Below are positions 32,761 through 41,738 of a stretch of DNA of 50,988 nt, piece by piece. The position numbers and the translations under genes were made by a program. Location of the stretch: assembly GCA_021296345.1 (NCBI GenBank), contig JAGWAN010000013.1, forward strand, positions 4,370 through 55,357. The letters are read 5' to 3'. The DNA comes from Acidimicrobiia bacterium. GTDB lineage: Bacteria; Actinomycetota; Acidimicrobiia; Spongiisociales; Spongiisociaceae. The notes under the pieces were generated by a model, which was not told the origin of the DNA, searched no databases, and saw only the letters and a list, made by a program, of their open reading frames with translations. Each line of letters opens with the position of its first letter. Position 1 is the first letter of the stretch.

Positions 32761-35354
32761 GAAGGAGTTGGCAACTCGACTAGCCCAATGGCGCGGGCCA
32801 AAAAGGTTGCCATCTGCGCTCGGGTGGTGTCCCGGGTAGGGCAATAACGGGCCGGGTCGACCGCGCAACCAGCAGTGACCCTCGCCCTGGCCAAAGCATT
32901 GATATTCGCCAGATGGGAATTGGCTTCCGGCACGTCTGCGAACTTGTTCCCCGCAACCGGTTCCAAACCGAAAGCCCGAACCAAAAACGAGGCCATCTGC
33001 TGGCGGGTCACCGGCTGGTCGGGACAGAACCGGGCCGGTTCGGTTGAACATCCCCGGGTGATACCCAAATCAGCCAGACGCTCCACATATCGCACCCACC
33101 ACTCGGTTGGGTCCACATCCACAAACCGTGAAGAAGACCCAGCATTGGGTTCGACACCGTCAACCGCCCGGACCAGCCAAACGGCCATCACCCACCGTTG
33201 GATCGGCTCGGTAGGGCAGAACCTTCCCGGTGCGCACTCGGTGCCCGCCAAGATGCCCTTCTCGGCAAGCAGTTCCACACTGGTTCTGTGACTTCCCGCA
33301 TCGGCAATATCCGAGTACTCCTCACCCCCCTCAAGATCTGATCCTTGCCGGGGTGTTTGGGCAAACCAGGACTGTTGTGCCGGATAGTCCTCGGCGGTGT
33401 TGTGGGTGAGCTGACGCACGTTGCTGCCGTCCGCGTTCATCACAAACACCTCACCGTCACCATCCCGATAGCTTGTAAAAAGGATCTGGGTACCGTCGGG
33501 CGACCATCCGCCGCTGAAATCGTGATGTGTGTTGTGGGTGAGCTGACGCACGTTGGTGCCGTCCGCGTTCATCACAAACACCTCCCAGTCGTCCTCCGGG
33601 CGGCTGCTATAAACGATTTGGGTACCGTCGGGCGACCAACTCGGCACTTGGTCGCTGTGGGTGTTGTGGGTGAGTTGCCGTCGGTTGCTGCCGTCCGCGT
33701 TCATCACCCACACCTCATAGTCATCATCATCAAGGCTTCTGTCATAAAAGCCAAAAACGATCTGGGTACCGTCCGGTGACCAACTCAGCACTCTTCCCAC
33801 CCCGATGCTGCGGCTCGGCTTGCGCCGATTGGTGAAATCGACGTCGATCACAGCAGCGGAGTTGTCGTAGTCATTTGTGAAGACGATTTGGGAGCCGTCC
33901 CGCGACCAACTCGGTAACACATGACGGTCCGAGCCGGTGGTGAGTTGGCGCACATTCGTGCCGTCGGCATCCATCACAAACAACCTGTAGTCGAAGCCAT
34001 CAGCAGAGCCCCTATTGGAGGAAAACGCGATCCGGGTGCCGTCCGGCGACCAAGCCGGTGAGAAGTCGTTGTCTCCTCCGTGGGTCAGTCGACGCTGATC
34101 CCTGCCGTCGGCGTTCATCACATAGATCTGGAACGACCCGCTCCGATCACTGGAGAAAAGAATCTTCCCCACAGCATCCGGGGTGACAGAACCAATCCCC
34201 TCAAGATCGGACTCTTTGCTGGGGGTATGGGTTGACCAGGCTTGGTTGGTTACGCTATCGACGGCGGTGTTGTGAGTGAGCTGACGCAGGTTGGTGCCGT
34301 CAGCGTTCATCACAAACACCTCCCGGTCACCATCTCGGTCACTTTCGAAAATGATCTGGGTACCGTCCGGCGACCATCCCGGGTTGCGATCCCTATCCGT
34401 GTTGTTGGTGAGCTGACGCACGTTGGCGCCGTCAACGTCCATCACAAACAACTCCAGGTCACCATCCTGATCGCTGACATACGCGATCTGGGTACCGTCC
34501 GGCGACCAACTCGGCGCTGCGTCGATGTAGGTGTTGTTGGTGAGCTGGCGCAGGTTGGCGCCGTCAACGTCCATCACAAACACCTCATAGTCTCCGTCGT
34601 AGTCGCTTTCAAAAGCGATCTGGGTACCGTCCGGCGACCAACTCGGCCAGGGCGCCGACCCGATGCTGCTGGTCAGCTTGCGCAAATTGGCGCCATCGAT
34701 ATCGATCACAAAACCCTCATACTCGTTGTCTTCGACACTCGTGAAGGCGATTTGGGAGCCGTCCGGCGACCAACTCGACCCCACATGGTCGCCCGGGCCG
34801 GTGGTGAGCCGGCGCACATTCTCACCGTCGGCATCCATCACAAACAACTTGACAGTGCCGTCAGCAGAGCCCCTATCGGTGGAAAACACGATCCGAGCGC
34901 CGTCCGGCGACCAACTCGGCGCCTGATCCAAATACCCACCGGAGGAGGTCAGCGGACGCACATCGGTGCCGTCGGTGTTCATCAAGAAAATCTGATAAGA
35001 CCCGTTCCGATAACTCTGGAAAACGATCCTCCCCCCACCATCTGGAGTGACAGAACTATCCTGTAAAAGGCTGACCGTGCGATCAAGGAAGGGCACAAAC
35101 CGCCCGCCAGTGACAACACCGTTTGTGCCGAAACGGCCCACACCCCCTCCCACCCCACGCCCAACCAGGACATCACCAAAGCCGGCCGACCCCTTCGAAG
35201 CCACCAATTGACCCCCCACCGTTCCGGCCCCAAGCATCAAAACCACCATCAAAACGAACAATGTGAGAATCCCTGCCGTCCTACCCACCCCAGTCTCCGC
35301 ACAATACTGAGGTTGACCCGCTTTGGTGAACACTCTAGACCGAGTCTGGACCAC
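32748..35354 (-). CDS. Secreted double beta-propeller (TolB/PD40-like) protein with three SLH-like repeats
   Basis: An 868-residue surface protein. A single hydrophobic segment (residues 28-50, GILTLFVLMVVLMLGAG) acts as signal or anchor. Twelve PD40 blades of about 43 residues follow, each with SWSPDGTQIxF and VFVMNADGTNVRQLT. They fall into two sets of six, each opening with SVTPDxxGxIxF and closing with TPxxxSDLEG, so a whole propeller has been duplicated. Residues 695-868 contain three S-layer-homology-like repeats with Cys pairs (GRFCPTEPIQR, ARFCPDQPVTRQQMA, ARYCPTRDTTRAQMA). The protein probably sits on the cell wall and binds a ligand or peptide. Start uncertain (GTG at 35354 or 35333). 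Confidence 0.85.
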   Translation of the reverse strand: MVQTRSRVFTKAGQPQYCAETGVGRTAGILTLFVLMVVLMLGAGTVGGQLVASKGSAGFGDVLVGRGVGGGVGRFGTNGVVTGGRFVPFLDRTVSLLQDSSVTPDGGGRIVFQSYRNGSYQIFLMNTDGTDVRPLTSSGGYLDQAPSWSPDGARIVFSTDRGSADGTVKLFVMDADGENVRRLTTGPGDHVGSSWSPDGSQIAFTSVEDNEYEGFVIDIDGANLRKLTSSIGSAPWPSWSPDGTQIAFESDYDGDYEVFVMDVDGANLRQLTNNTYIDAAPSWSPDGTQIAYVSDQDGDLELFVMDVDGANVRQLTNNTDRDRNPGWSPDGTQIIFESDRDGDREVFVMNADGTNLRQLTHNTAVDSVTNQAWSTHTPSKESDLEGIGSVTPDAVGKILFSSDRSGSFQIYVMNADGRDQRRLTHGGDNDFSPAWSPDGTRIAFSSNRGSADGFDYRLFVMDADGTNVRQLTTGSDRHVLPSWSRDGSQIVFTNDYDNSAAVIDVDFTNRRKPSRSIGVGRVLSWSPDGTQIVFGFYDRSLDDDDYEVWVMNADGSNRRQLTHNTHSDQVPSWSPDGTQIVYSSRPEDDWEVFVMNADGTNVRQLTHNTHHDFSGGWSPDGTQILFTSYRDGDGEVFVMNADGSNVRQLTHNTAEDYPAQQSWFAQTPRQGSDLEGGEEYSDIADAGSHRTSVELLAEKGILAGTECAPGRFCPTEPIQRWVMAVWLVRAVDGVEPNAGSSSRFVDVDPTEWWVRYVERLADLGITRGCSTEPARFCPDQPVTRQQMASFLVRAFGLEPVAGNKFADVPEANSHLANINALARARVTAGCAVDPARYCPTRDTTRAQMATFLARAIGLVELPTPSQEP

Positions 35355-35511
35355 CTCGGGGGTCTCTTGGTCTACTCTTCTTCTTTCTGGTGGAGGATCC
35401 GCTGTGACGGGTCATGCGGCCCGGCCGACTCTACGAAACAGGAACCGGCCGCGATCCGGGACACCGGAACTGCGGTCTATATTGATCGTTGCGCGACCGG
35501 CGAGGATGAAT

Positions 35512-35808
35512 ATGGCCCCCATGACCCACGATCAGCTAAACCAAGCAATGGTCAGGAAGTTCTCGGCGGAGCCGGATCCGTCCGGCCAAGCCGACCTGAT
35601 CTGTTCCAAGGGCGCCCTGGGGATCGCTGCCGACCGCAAACAGATCAAGAAGACCGTCAAACGGCTGCGGTCCATCCACGGCTACAGGTTCCTGGTGATC
35701 AACCGCGGCGACCTCTTTGCGGCCAATCCGGCCACCATCGGCACCAAGATCGGCATCCTCGATGAGAACGGCGCCCTCCTGAAGGCCGCCGACATCCCCC
35801 GCCGCTAG
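35512..35808 (+). CDS. Small conserved hypothetical protein, 98 residues
   Basis: Sequence MAPMTHDQLNQAMVRKFSAEP... with a basic centre DRKQIKKTVKRLRSIHGYRFLV and a final ILDENGALLKAADIPRR. I do not recognise the family. The ATG at 35512 has GAGG 6 nt upstream; an earlier ATG (35506) and a later one (35521) are alternatives. Its stop is 3 bp before the inositol-phosphatase-like start, so the two are probably one transcript. It diverges from the SLH protein gene. Confidence 0.55.
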   Translation: MAPMTHDQLNQAMVRKFSAEPDPSGQADLICSKGALGIAADRKQIKKTVKRLRSIHGYRFLVINRGDLFAANPATIGTKIGILDENGALLKAADIPRR

Positions 35809-35811
35809 CCG

Positions 35812-36609
35812 TTGCCCGAGGCCGACCTGCAGGTAGCGCTGGAGGCGGCCCGTGCCGGGGCGGCGGTGGTGGCATCCGGTCTGGACCGGCGGGTAGAGGT
35901 TCGATACAAGGCCGACGCCGATCCCGTCACCGAGGTGGATCATCGCTCGGAGATGGCCATCCTCTACGTGATCTCCCGACGCCGGCCTCGAGATCCGGTG
36001 GTGGGAGAGGAACGGGGCGGGCGCCTCCCCGAGGAAGGACGGGTGTGGTTGGTCGACCCACTTGACGGCACCACCAACTTCGTGCACGGCTTCCCCTGGA
36101 TCAGCGTCTCGGTGGCGCTCTGGATCGATAACACCCCCGCGGTCGGGGTGGTGGTGGACGTGACCACCGGAGACGAGTACACGGCGGTGACGGGAGGCGG
36201 TGCCCACGCGAACGGGTCACCCATAGGGGTGAGTCCTCTCAAGGACTTCGGCGAGGCCCTTATCGTCACCGGATTTCCCTACGCACGGCGGGAACGGCTC
36301 GAGATCTGCGATTCCCGCTTCCGCCGGGTGCTGGGGACGGCCCAGGGCATACGGCGGCTCGGTGCGGCCTCGCTCGACATGTGCTTGGTGGCGCGCGGGC
36401 GGATGGACGGTTACTGGGAGGAGGATCTGCCACCCTGGGACATGGGAGCGGGCACCCTCCTCGTGACGGAGGCCGGCGGCACGGTGAGCGATCGATCCGG
36501 CGGGCCGATCGTCCCCTCCGGCGGGTTCGTGGTCGCCAGCAACGGACACATTCACCGGCGACTTCTGGACACGCTGGCCGAGCCGACCCTCTCCGGACGG
36601 CTACCGTGA
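35812..36609 (+). CDS. Inositol monophosphatase family protein
   Basis: A 265-residue Li+-sensitive phosphatase-fold protein. The metal site VVGEER, WLVDPLDGTTNFVHGFPWISVSVAL and PPWDMGAGTLLVTEAGG are the three family signatures, all intact. It starts at TTG 35812, just after the previous stop. The family acts on inositol-1-phosphate, histidinol phosphate or other sugar phosphates; the location between PTS genes and the presence of a PimB-like gene do not decide which. ptsI follows after 39 bp. Confidence 0.88.
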   Translation: MPEADLQVALEAARAGAAVVASGLDRRVEVRYKADADPVTEVDHRSEMAILYVISRRRPRDPVVGEERGGRLPEEGRVWLVDPLDGTTNFVHGFPWISVSVALWIDNTPAVGVVVDVTTGDEYTAVTGGGAHANGSPIGVSPLKDFGEALIVTGFPYARRERLEICDSRFRRVLGTAQGIRRLGAASLDMCLVARGRMDGYWEEDLPPWDMGAGTLLVTEAGGTVSDRSGGPIVPSGGFVVASNGHIHRRLLDTLAEPTLSGRLP

Positions 36610-36648
36610 GTCCTGTATGGAAGAGATGAAGGCTTCGGAGCCGTTGCC

Positions 36649-38343
36649 GTGATCGAGCGCACCGGGATCGGCGCCTCGCCGGGAATCGCGGTCGGCCCCG
36701 CCCACCTCCATGTCTCGCAGCTGCCCGAGATCACCCGGCGCCGGGTGGAGGATCCCGCGGCTGAAGTGGAACGGCTCCTCCGCGCCGAAGCCTCCGTCCG
36801 TACCAGGCTGTCCGACCTGGCGGCGAGCCACGGCGAGGGTTCGGATGAGGCGGAGGTCATAGGCGCGCACCTCCTGTTGCTGGAGGATCCCGAGTTCACC
36901 GGGGAGATCCGCGACCGCATCGAATCGGAGTCGCTCTGCGCCGAGGCGGCGGTATCCGATGTGACCGAGGAGTCGGCGGCCATGCTGGAGTCGCTCGATG
37001 ACGAGTACCTCGCCGCTCGCGGCGCCGACGTTCGCGACGTCGGCACGCAGCTGCTCAGGTCCGTGCTGGGGCTACCCCTCGAGACCTGGGACGGCCTGGA
37101 AGTCCCGTCGGTGCTGGTGGCACGCGACTTCTTCCCCTCCGAGACGGCCACCATCCCTCCGGGGATGGCGCTCGGCCTTTGCACGGAGGAAGGGAGCGCC
37201 ACCTCCCACATCGCGGTCTTCGCCCGGGGAATGGGCCTCCCGGCCGTGGTGGGAGTTGACCTGCCGGCCACGGAACCCGGAACGGTGATCGGCCTGGACG
37301 GCGAGACCGGCGAGGTCTACGTGGATCCCACCCAAGGCGTGATCCGGACGCTCCGGGAACGCCAGGAGGAGCAGCGGAGAGCGAGGGCGAGCGCCGCCGA
37401 CCGGTCGCATCAACCGGCGATGACCGAGGACGGCGCCCGGATCGAGGTGGCGGCCAACATCGGCTCGGACACGGACGCCGCCCGGGCCGCGGCAACGGGC
37501 GCCGAGGGAGTAGGCCTGTTCCGCACCGAGTTCCTGTTCCTCGACCGCACCCGTCCGATCTCCGAGGAAGAGCAGTACGAGGCCTACCGGACCGTGCTGG
37601 CCGCCTTCGGCGACCACCTCGTGGCGGTTCGAACCCTCGATGTGGGCGGGGACAAGCAGGTTCCCGGAATCGAGATCGGGGAGGAACTCAACCCGTTCCT
37701 CGGCCTCCGAGGTATCCGGCTCACGCTGGCCCGCCCCGACATGATGCGCGCTCAGCTGCGGGCGTTGCTACGGGCGGGGACGGAGGGGCGCCTGGCGATC
37801 ATGGCGCCCATGGTGTCGGGCATGGCCGATCTCCTGGCCTTCCGGTCGGCGCTGGCCGAAGCGGAGCGGTCGCTCATCTCGGACGGCCTGCCCTTCACCG
37901 AGGACTACCAGGTCGGGATCATGATCGAGATACCATCCGCCGCCCTGATCGCCTCCCGCCTAGCCCCCCACGTCGACTTCTTCTCCATCGGCACCAACGA
38001 CCTCACCCAGTACACGCTGGCGGTGGACCGGACCAACCGGGAGGTCGCCGACCGGGCCGACCATCTCGATCCGGCGGTTCTGAGGCTGATCGGTGAGACC
38101 ACCTCGGCCACTGGGGAACAGGGGCCATGGGTAGGGGTGTGCGGGGAGATGGGCGGTGATCCGGTCGCTACTCCGATCCTGATCGGGCTGGGCGTCAAGG
38201 AGCTGTCGGTGGCCATCCCCTCGGTGCCCACCATCAAGGACCGGGTCCGTGCCCTACGGCTCGAGGAGTGCCGGGAACTGGCCGCACGATGCCTGCAGGC
38301 GGCCGACGGCGCCGAGGTGAGACGCATTCTCGAAGGGGTGTGA
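36649..38343 (+). CDS. ptsI: Phosphoenolpyruvate-protein phosphotransferase (PTS enzyme I)
   Basis: A 564-residue enzyme I. The phosphorylated histidine is His187 in GSATSHIAVFARGMGLPAVV. The PEP-binding barrel has GVGLFRTEFLFLDR, RTLDVGGDKQVPG, FSIGTNDLTQYTLAVDR and the C-terminal Cys region WVGVCGEMGGDP. Full length. It starts the phosphate relay PEP to EI to HPr to IIA to IIB. HPr is encoded just downstream but on the opposite strand. Start chosen at GTG 36649 (VIERTGIGASPGIAVGPA), fitting the family's N-terminus. Confidence 0.94.
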   Translation: MIERTGIGASPGIAVGPAHLHVSQLPEITRRRVEDPAAEVERLLRAEASVRTRLSDLAASHGEGSDEAEVIGAHLLLLEDPEFTGEIRDRIESESLCAEAAVSDVTEESAAMLESLDDEYLAARGADVRDVGTQLLRSVLGLPLETWDGLEVPSVLVARDFFPSETATIPPGMALGLCTEEGSATSHIAVFARGMGLPAVVGVDLPATEPGTVIGLDGETGEVYVDPTQGVIRTLRERQEEQRRARASAADRSHQPAMTEDGARIEVAANIGSDTDAARAAATGAEGVGLFRTEFLFLDRTRPISEEEQYEAYRTVLAAFGDHLVAVRTLDVGGDKQVPGIEIGEELNPFLGLRGIRLTLARPDMMRAQLRALLRAGTEGRLAIMAPMVSGMADLLAFRSALAEAERSLISDGLPFTEDYQVGIMIEIPSAALIASRLAPHVDFFSIGTNDLTQYTLAVDRTNREVADRADHLDPAVLRLIGETTSATGEQGPWVGVCGEMGGDPVATPILIGLGVKELSVAIPSVPTIKDRVRALRLEECRELAARCLQAADGAEVRRILEGV

Positions 38344-38373
38344 GGCCTGTGGCCAGCGGTCAGCGGCCAGCGG

Positions 38374-38628
38374 TCAGCCCTCTTCGGACAGCAACTCTCT
38401 GAAGTCCGCCAGGACCTCGTCGGCATCGTCGCCGTCCACGTCGATGGTGACCGTGGTGCCCAGCGTGGCGCCCAGCTTGAGGATTCCCAGCATGCTCTTG
38501 GCGTTGACCTTCTTGTCGTTGGCGGTCACGGATATGTTCGAGGGCGACGCCTTGGCCCGCTTCACGAACTCGGCGGCCGGGCGGGCGTGGAGACCCGCAG
38601 GGTTGGTGATGGTGATCTCTTCTTGCAT
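38374..38628 (-). CDS. ptsH: PTS phosphocarrier protein HPr
   Basis: An 84-residue HPr. His14 lies in NPAGLHARPAAEFV, the equivalent of phospho-His15. Ser45 in AKSMLGILKLGA matches the regulatory Ser46 position of HPr, though no HPr kinase is seen here. Start ATG at 38628. It is convergent with ptsI (30 bp between stops), unlike the usual ptsH-ptsI operon. Confidence 0.93.
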   Translation of the reverse strand: MQEEITITNPAGLHARPAAEFVKRAKASPSNISVTANDKKVNAKSMLGILKLGATLGTTVTIDVDGDDADEVLADFRELLSEEG

Positions 38629-38795
38629 CCTGCTGTTCCGATCTAGACGGTTCGGGAAAGCCTACCCACCACATGGTCGGCAAGCATCGACGAGGCGTCC
38701 TTGCCCACCCGATCCGGTTCATTGATCGGCTATTAGGATGGCGCCACATCCACCCCACGGAACCCTTATCCGTGTCACGAAGGGCCGCGAAGTCT

Positions 38796-39590
38796 TTGAG
38801 CCTCCCGTTTCCCGACACTTCCAGGAATCTCTTCGATCTGAGCGGGTACTGCAGCATCGTCACCGGGGCCGGCCAGGGTATCGGCAGGGCGCTGGCCACC
38901 GGCTTCGCCCACGCCGGCAGCGATCTGGTGCTGGTGGATCTCAACGGCCCCGTTCTGGAAGCGACCGCCGCGGAGATCGGTGAGGTCGGAGGCGGTGTGG
39001 CCACCGTCGTCGCCGATGTGACAGCCGCCGACACTCCCGAGCGCATCGTGGCGACCGCCAAGGACTTGAGCGGACGGATCGACGTGCTGGTCAACAACGC
39101 CGGGATCATGGGCTACGCCGACATCATCGGGATCACCGACGAGCAATGGGACCACATGTACGGGGTCAACCTGAAGGCACCCATGCGGATAATGCGGGCG
39201 GTTCTCCAGGAGATGGTGAATGCCGGGAGGGGCAGCGTGATCAACATCGGCAGTTCCTGGTCGTCCAGGGCCTCGGTGTTCAACCAGGACGGCGGCGGGG
39301 TCGATTACTGCTCGGCCAAGGCGGCCCTGCAGTCGTTGAGCCGGGCGGCGGCCCAGGACGTGGCGCCGCACGGCGTCCGGGTGAACGCGATCGCCCCCGG
39401 CGCGGTCGATACGCCCATGCACGCCCACCACCGCGACTACCTGTTCGAATACGAGAAGTACATCCCGCTGGGCCGGATGGAAGTAGCCGAGGACCTGGTG
39501 GGACCCGCCATCTTCCTGGCATCGGATGCCGGGGCATACGTCACCGGCCAGACCATCCATGTCAACGGCGGCCTGCTGATGGTTGACTGA
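38796..39590 (+). CDS. Short-chain dehydrogenase/reductase
   Basis: An SDR with the NAD(P) motif TGAGQGIGRALA, NNAGIMG, the catalytic Ser in INIGSSWSS, YCSAK (Tyr and Lys) and the C-terminal VTGQTIHVNGG. It resembles gluconate 5-dehydrogenase/3-oxoacyl-ACP reductase-like members. Start uncertain: TTG 38796 (MSLPFPDTSRNLFDLSG) is used, but GTG 38772 is possible. It is the first gene of a four-gene forward run ending with the OYE-like flavoprotein, with 30 bp to the next gene, and likely oxidises or reduces the same pathway intermediate. Confidence 0.85.
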   Translation: MSLPFPDTSRNLFDLSGYCSIVTGAGQGIGRALATGFAHAGSDLVLVDLNGPVLEATAAEIGEVGGGVATVVADVTAADTPERIVATAKDLSGRIDVLVNNAGIMGYADIIGITDEQWDHMYGVNLKAPMRIMRAVLQEMVNAGRGSVINIGSSWSSRASVFNQDGGGVDYCSAKAALQSLSRAAAQDVAPHGVRVNAIAPGAVDTPMHAHHRDYLFEYEKYIPLGRMEVAEDLVGPAIFLASDAGAYVTGQTIHVNGGLLMVD

Positions 39591-39620
39591 GTCGGGGATC
39601 ACGAGAGGGGCGGAAACCGT

Positions 39621-40451
39621 ATGTTCACAAGGGATCAGGTCCTGGAGCGGCTCCGGGCGACCCTGGCGAGCGGGAGCCCGATCATCGGCGCCGGCGCCGG
39701 CACGGGAATATCGGCCAAGTTCGCCGAGGCGGGAGGCGCCGACCTGATCCTCATCTACAACTCCGGCAAGTACCGGATGGCCGGTCACGGGTCCAACGCC
39801 GGCCTGCTGCCGATCGGGGACGCCAACGCCATCGTCATGGAGATGGGAGAGCGGGACGTGCTGCCGGTCGTCCGGAACACACCCGTGATCGCGGGAGTGA
39901 ACGGCACCGACCCCACCCGGGTCATGGATCGGTTCCTGGCCGGACTCGAGGCGATGGGCTTCGCCGGAGTGATCAACTTTCCGTCCATCGGCTACACGGA
40001 CGGGCGCTGGAGGGAGAGCCTGGAAGCCACCGGTTTCGGCCTCGACCGGGAAGTCGAGATGCTGCGGACGGCTTCGGAGCGCGGCATGTTCACCATGTCC
40101 TACTGCTATGAAGCCCACGAAGCTGCTGCCTTCGCAGAGGCGGGAGTGGACGTGATGGTCGCCCACCTCGGCCTCACCACCGGCGGCAGCATCGGCGCCA
40201 CCGACTCCTTCACGATGTCTCTCGATGCCTGCATCAGCCAAGCCATAGAGACCAGGGAGATCTCCAAGGCGATCAATCCCGACATCATCGTGGTGCTGCA
40301 CGGAGGCCCGCTGGAGGGTCCCGAAGAGGTCGGGACGGTGATGCGCGGATCGGGCTGCTACGGGTTCGTCGGCGCCTCCACGATGGAGCGCCTGCCGACC
40401 GAGCGGGCCATCGAGACCACGGTCCGCTCCTTCAAGAGCGTGACCATCTGA
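39621..40451 (+). CDS. Phosphoenolpyruvate hydrolase-like TIM-barrel protein
   Basis: A 276-residue protein of the PEP_hydrolase (Tm-1 C-terminal half) family. Signatures are GAGAGTGISAKFAEAGGADLILIYNSGKYRMAG, VNGTDPTRVMDRFL, GFAGVINFPSIGYTDG and VAHLGLTTGGSIGA. In plants and fungi this domain is fused behind the Tm-1-like domain; here the two are adjacent genes (50 bp). ATG start with GAGAGGGG upstream. The biochemical reaction of the bacterial family is not settled. Confidence 0.82.
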   Translation: MFTRDQVLERLRATLASGSPIIGAGAGTGISAKFAEAGGADLILIYNSGKYRMAGHGSNAGLLPIGDANAIVMEMGERDVLPVVRNTPVIAGVNGTDPTRVMDRFLAGLEAMGFAGVINFPSIGYTDGRWRESLEATGFGLDREVEMLRTASERGMFTMSYCYEAHEAAAFAEAGVDVMVAHLGLTTGGSIGATDSFTMSLDACISQAIETREISKAINPDIIVVLHGGPLEGPEEVGTVMRGSGCYGFVGASTMERLPTERAIETTVRSFKSVTI

Positions 40452-40501
40452 GCGCCCGCCGCGCGCCCGGCCCGAAGAGTGGTGATCGTGGGCAGCAAGC
40501 T

Positions 40502-41728
40502 ATGAGCAGGGTCGTGGTCGCGGGTACCTTCGATACCAAGGCAGAGCCGCTCGAGCTGCTGGTCGAGAAGCTTCGTAGCCTCGACGCGCCGCCCATCACC
40601 ATGGATACCGGCGTCTTCGGTGGTGATCATGGCTGCGACCATCCCGCAGAGGCAGTGGCGGAAGCCACCGGGTATTCCCTCGAAGAGCTCCCTCCGCTGG
40701 GCAGGGCGGGGGCGGTATCGGCCATGGCCCGGGGGGCGGGCCGCATCCTCCGGCAGCTAGTGGACGGAGGCGATGTGGGAGCGCTGGTCTGCATGGGCGG
40801 CTCCAACGCGGCGGCGACCTTCTCCGTGCTGGCGCCCATCGTTCCCATCGGCATCCCGAAGATCCTGATGGCGACCTCGGTGGCCGGCGAGACCAGGGCG
40901 CTGGTCAACGGCGGTGACGTGACGATGCTCTACCCCATCCTCGACATCGAGGGCGGCAACCGGATCCTGGGGAGCATGATCAGCCGACTGGCCCACGTGA
41001 CGGCAGCGCTGCTGCGGGCGGGCGGAGCGGACCCGGTGAGCGCACCCGGGGACTCGGTCGCCCTGACCATGTACGGCGTTACCAACCCCTGCGTGGCTCA
41101 CTGCCGCGAGCTGCTGGCGGATCGCGGTCTCGAGGCGCTGGTGTTCCACGCCAACGGCACCGGAGGACGTTCCTTCGAATCATTCGTGAGCCAGGGCCTG
41201 GTCTTGTCCGCCATCGACGTGACCATCAGCGAGGTGACCGACGAGCTGTTCGGGGGTCTGTGGCCGGCGGGATCCGGCCGCCTGACCGCCGCATCCCGAT
41301 CCGGCGTCCCGCTGGCCCTCGCCCCGGGAGCGATCGACATGATCTGCCTGGGGCCCCTGGCACACCTGCCGGAGCGCTTCCGGAACCGGTCCCATGTGGC
41401 ACACAACGACCTGGTCACCCTCGTACGCACCACTCCGGAGGAGAACTACCGGCTCGGCCGGACGGTTGCGGAACGCCTCGGGACCCCTGGAGCGGCCGCC
41501 TCGGTGCTGGTGCCGATGAAGGGCGTCTCGCAACTCGATATCGAGGGAGGCCCCTTCCACGACCCCGGAGCCGTGGAGGCCTTCGCCGAGGGCGTCGGGT
41601 CGGGGCTCCCGCCTGGTTCCCCCGTATCGTTGGTGAGGATGGACCACCACATCAACGACCGGGAATTCGCCGAGGCGCTGGTCGCTGCGCTCGATCCGGT
41701 CCCGGCTCGATGCCCGACCGCCGGGTAG
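40502..41728 (+). CDS. Tm-1-like ATP-binding protein, UPF0261 family
   Basis: A 408-residue protein with the UPF0261 signatures VVVAGTFDTKAEPLELL, DTGVFGGDHGCDH, VCMGGSNAAATFSVL, YPILDIEGGNRIL, FHANGTGGRSFE and KGVSQLDIEGGPF. The start ATG follows AGCAAGCT with no strong SD. In the Tm-1 family this domain binds ATP. It is paired with the TIM-barrel gene as in many bacteria, and the two may act as one complex on a small carboxylate. Confidence 0.83.
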   Translation: MSRVVVAGTFDTKAEPLELLVEKLRSLDAPPITMDTGVFGGDHGCDHPAEAVAEATGYSLEELPPLGRAGAVSAMARGAGRILRQLVDGGDVGALVCMGGSNAAATFSVLAPIVPIGIPKILMATSVAGETRALVNGGDVTMLYPILDIEGGNRILGSMISRLAHVTAALLRAGGADPVSAPGDSVALTMYGVTNPCVAHCRELLADRGLEALVFHANGTGGRSFESFVSQGLVLSAIDVTISEVTDELFGGLWPAGSGRLTAASRSGVPLALAPGAIDMICLGPLAHLPERFRNRSHVAHNDLVTLVRTTPEENYRLGRTVAERLGTPGAAASVLVPMKGVSQLDIEGGPFHDPGAVEAFAEGVGSGLPPGSPVSLVRMDHHINDREFAEALVAALDPVPARCPTAG

Positions 41729-41738
41729 TCGGGTCCGC

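Noticed and set aside
33350-35000. Regularly spaced repeats suggestive of a CRISPR or tandem DNA array
   Set aside because: The repeats are about 129 bp, in frame and diverged, encoding PD40 propeller blades; no direct-repeat/spacer structure.
38775-40301. 508-codon minus-strand open frame opposite the SDR and TIM-barrel genes
   Set aside because: Antisense to two clearly conserved genes; composition typical of shadows.
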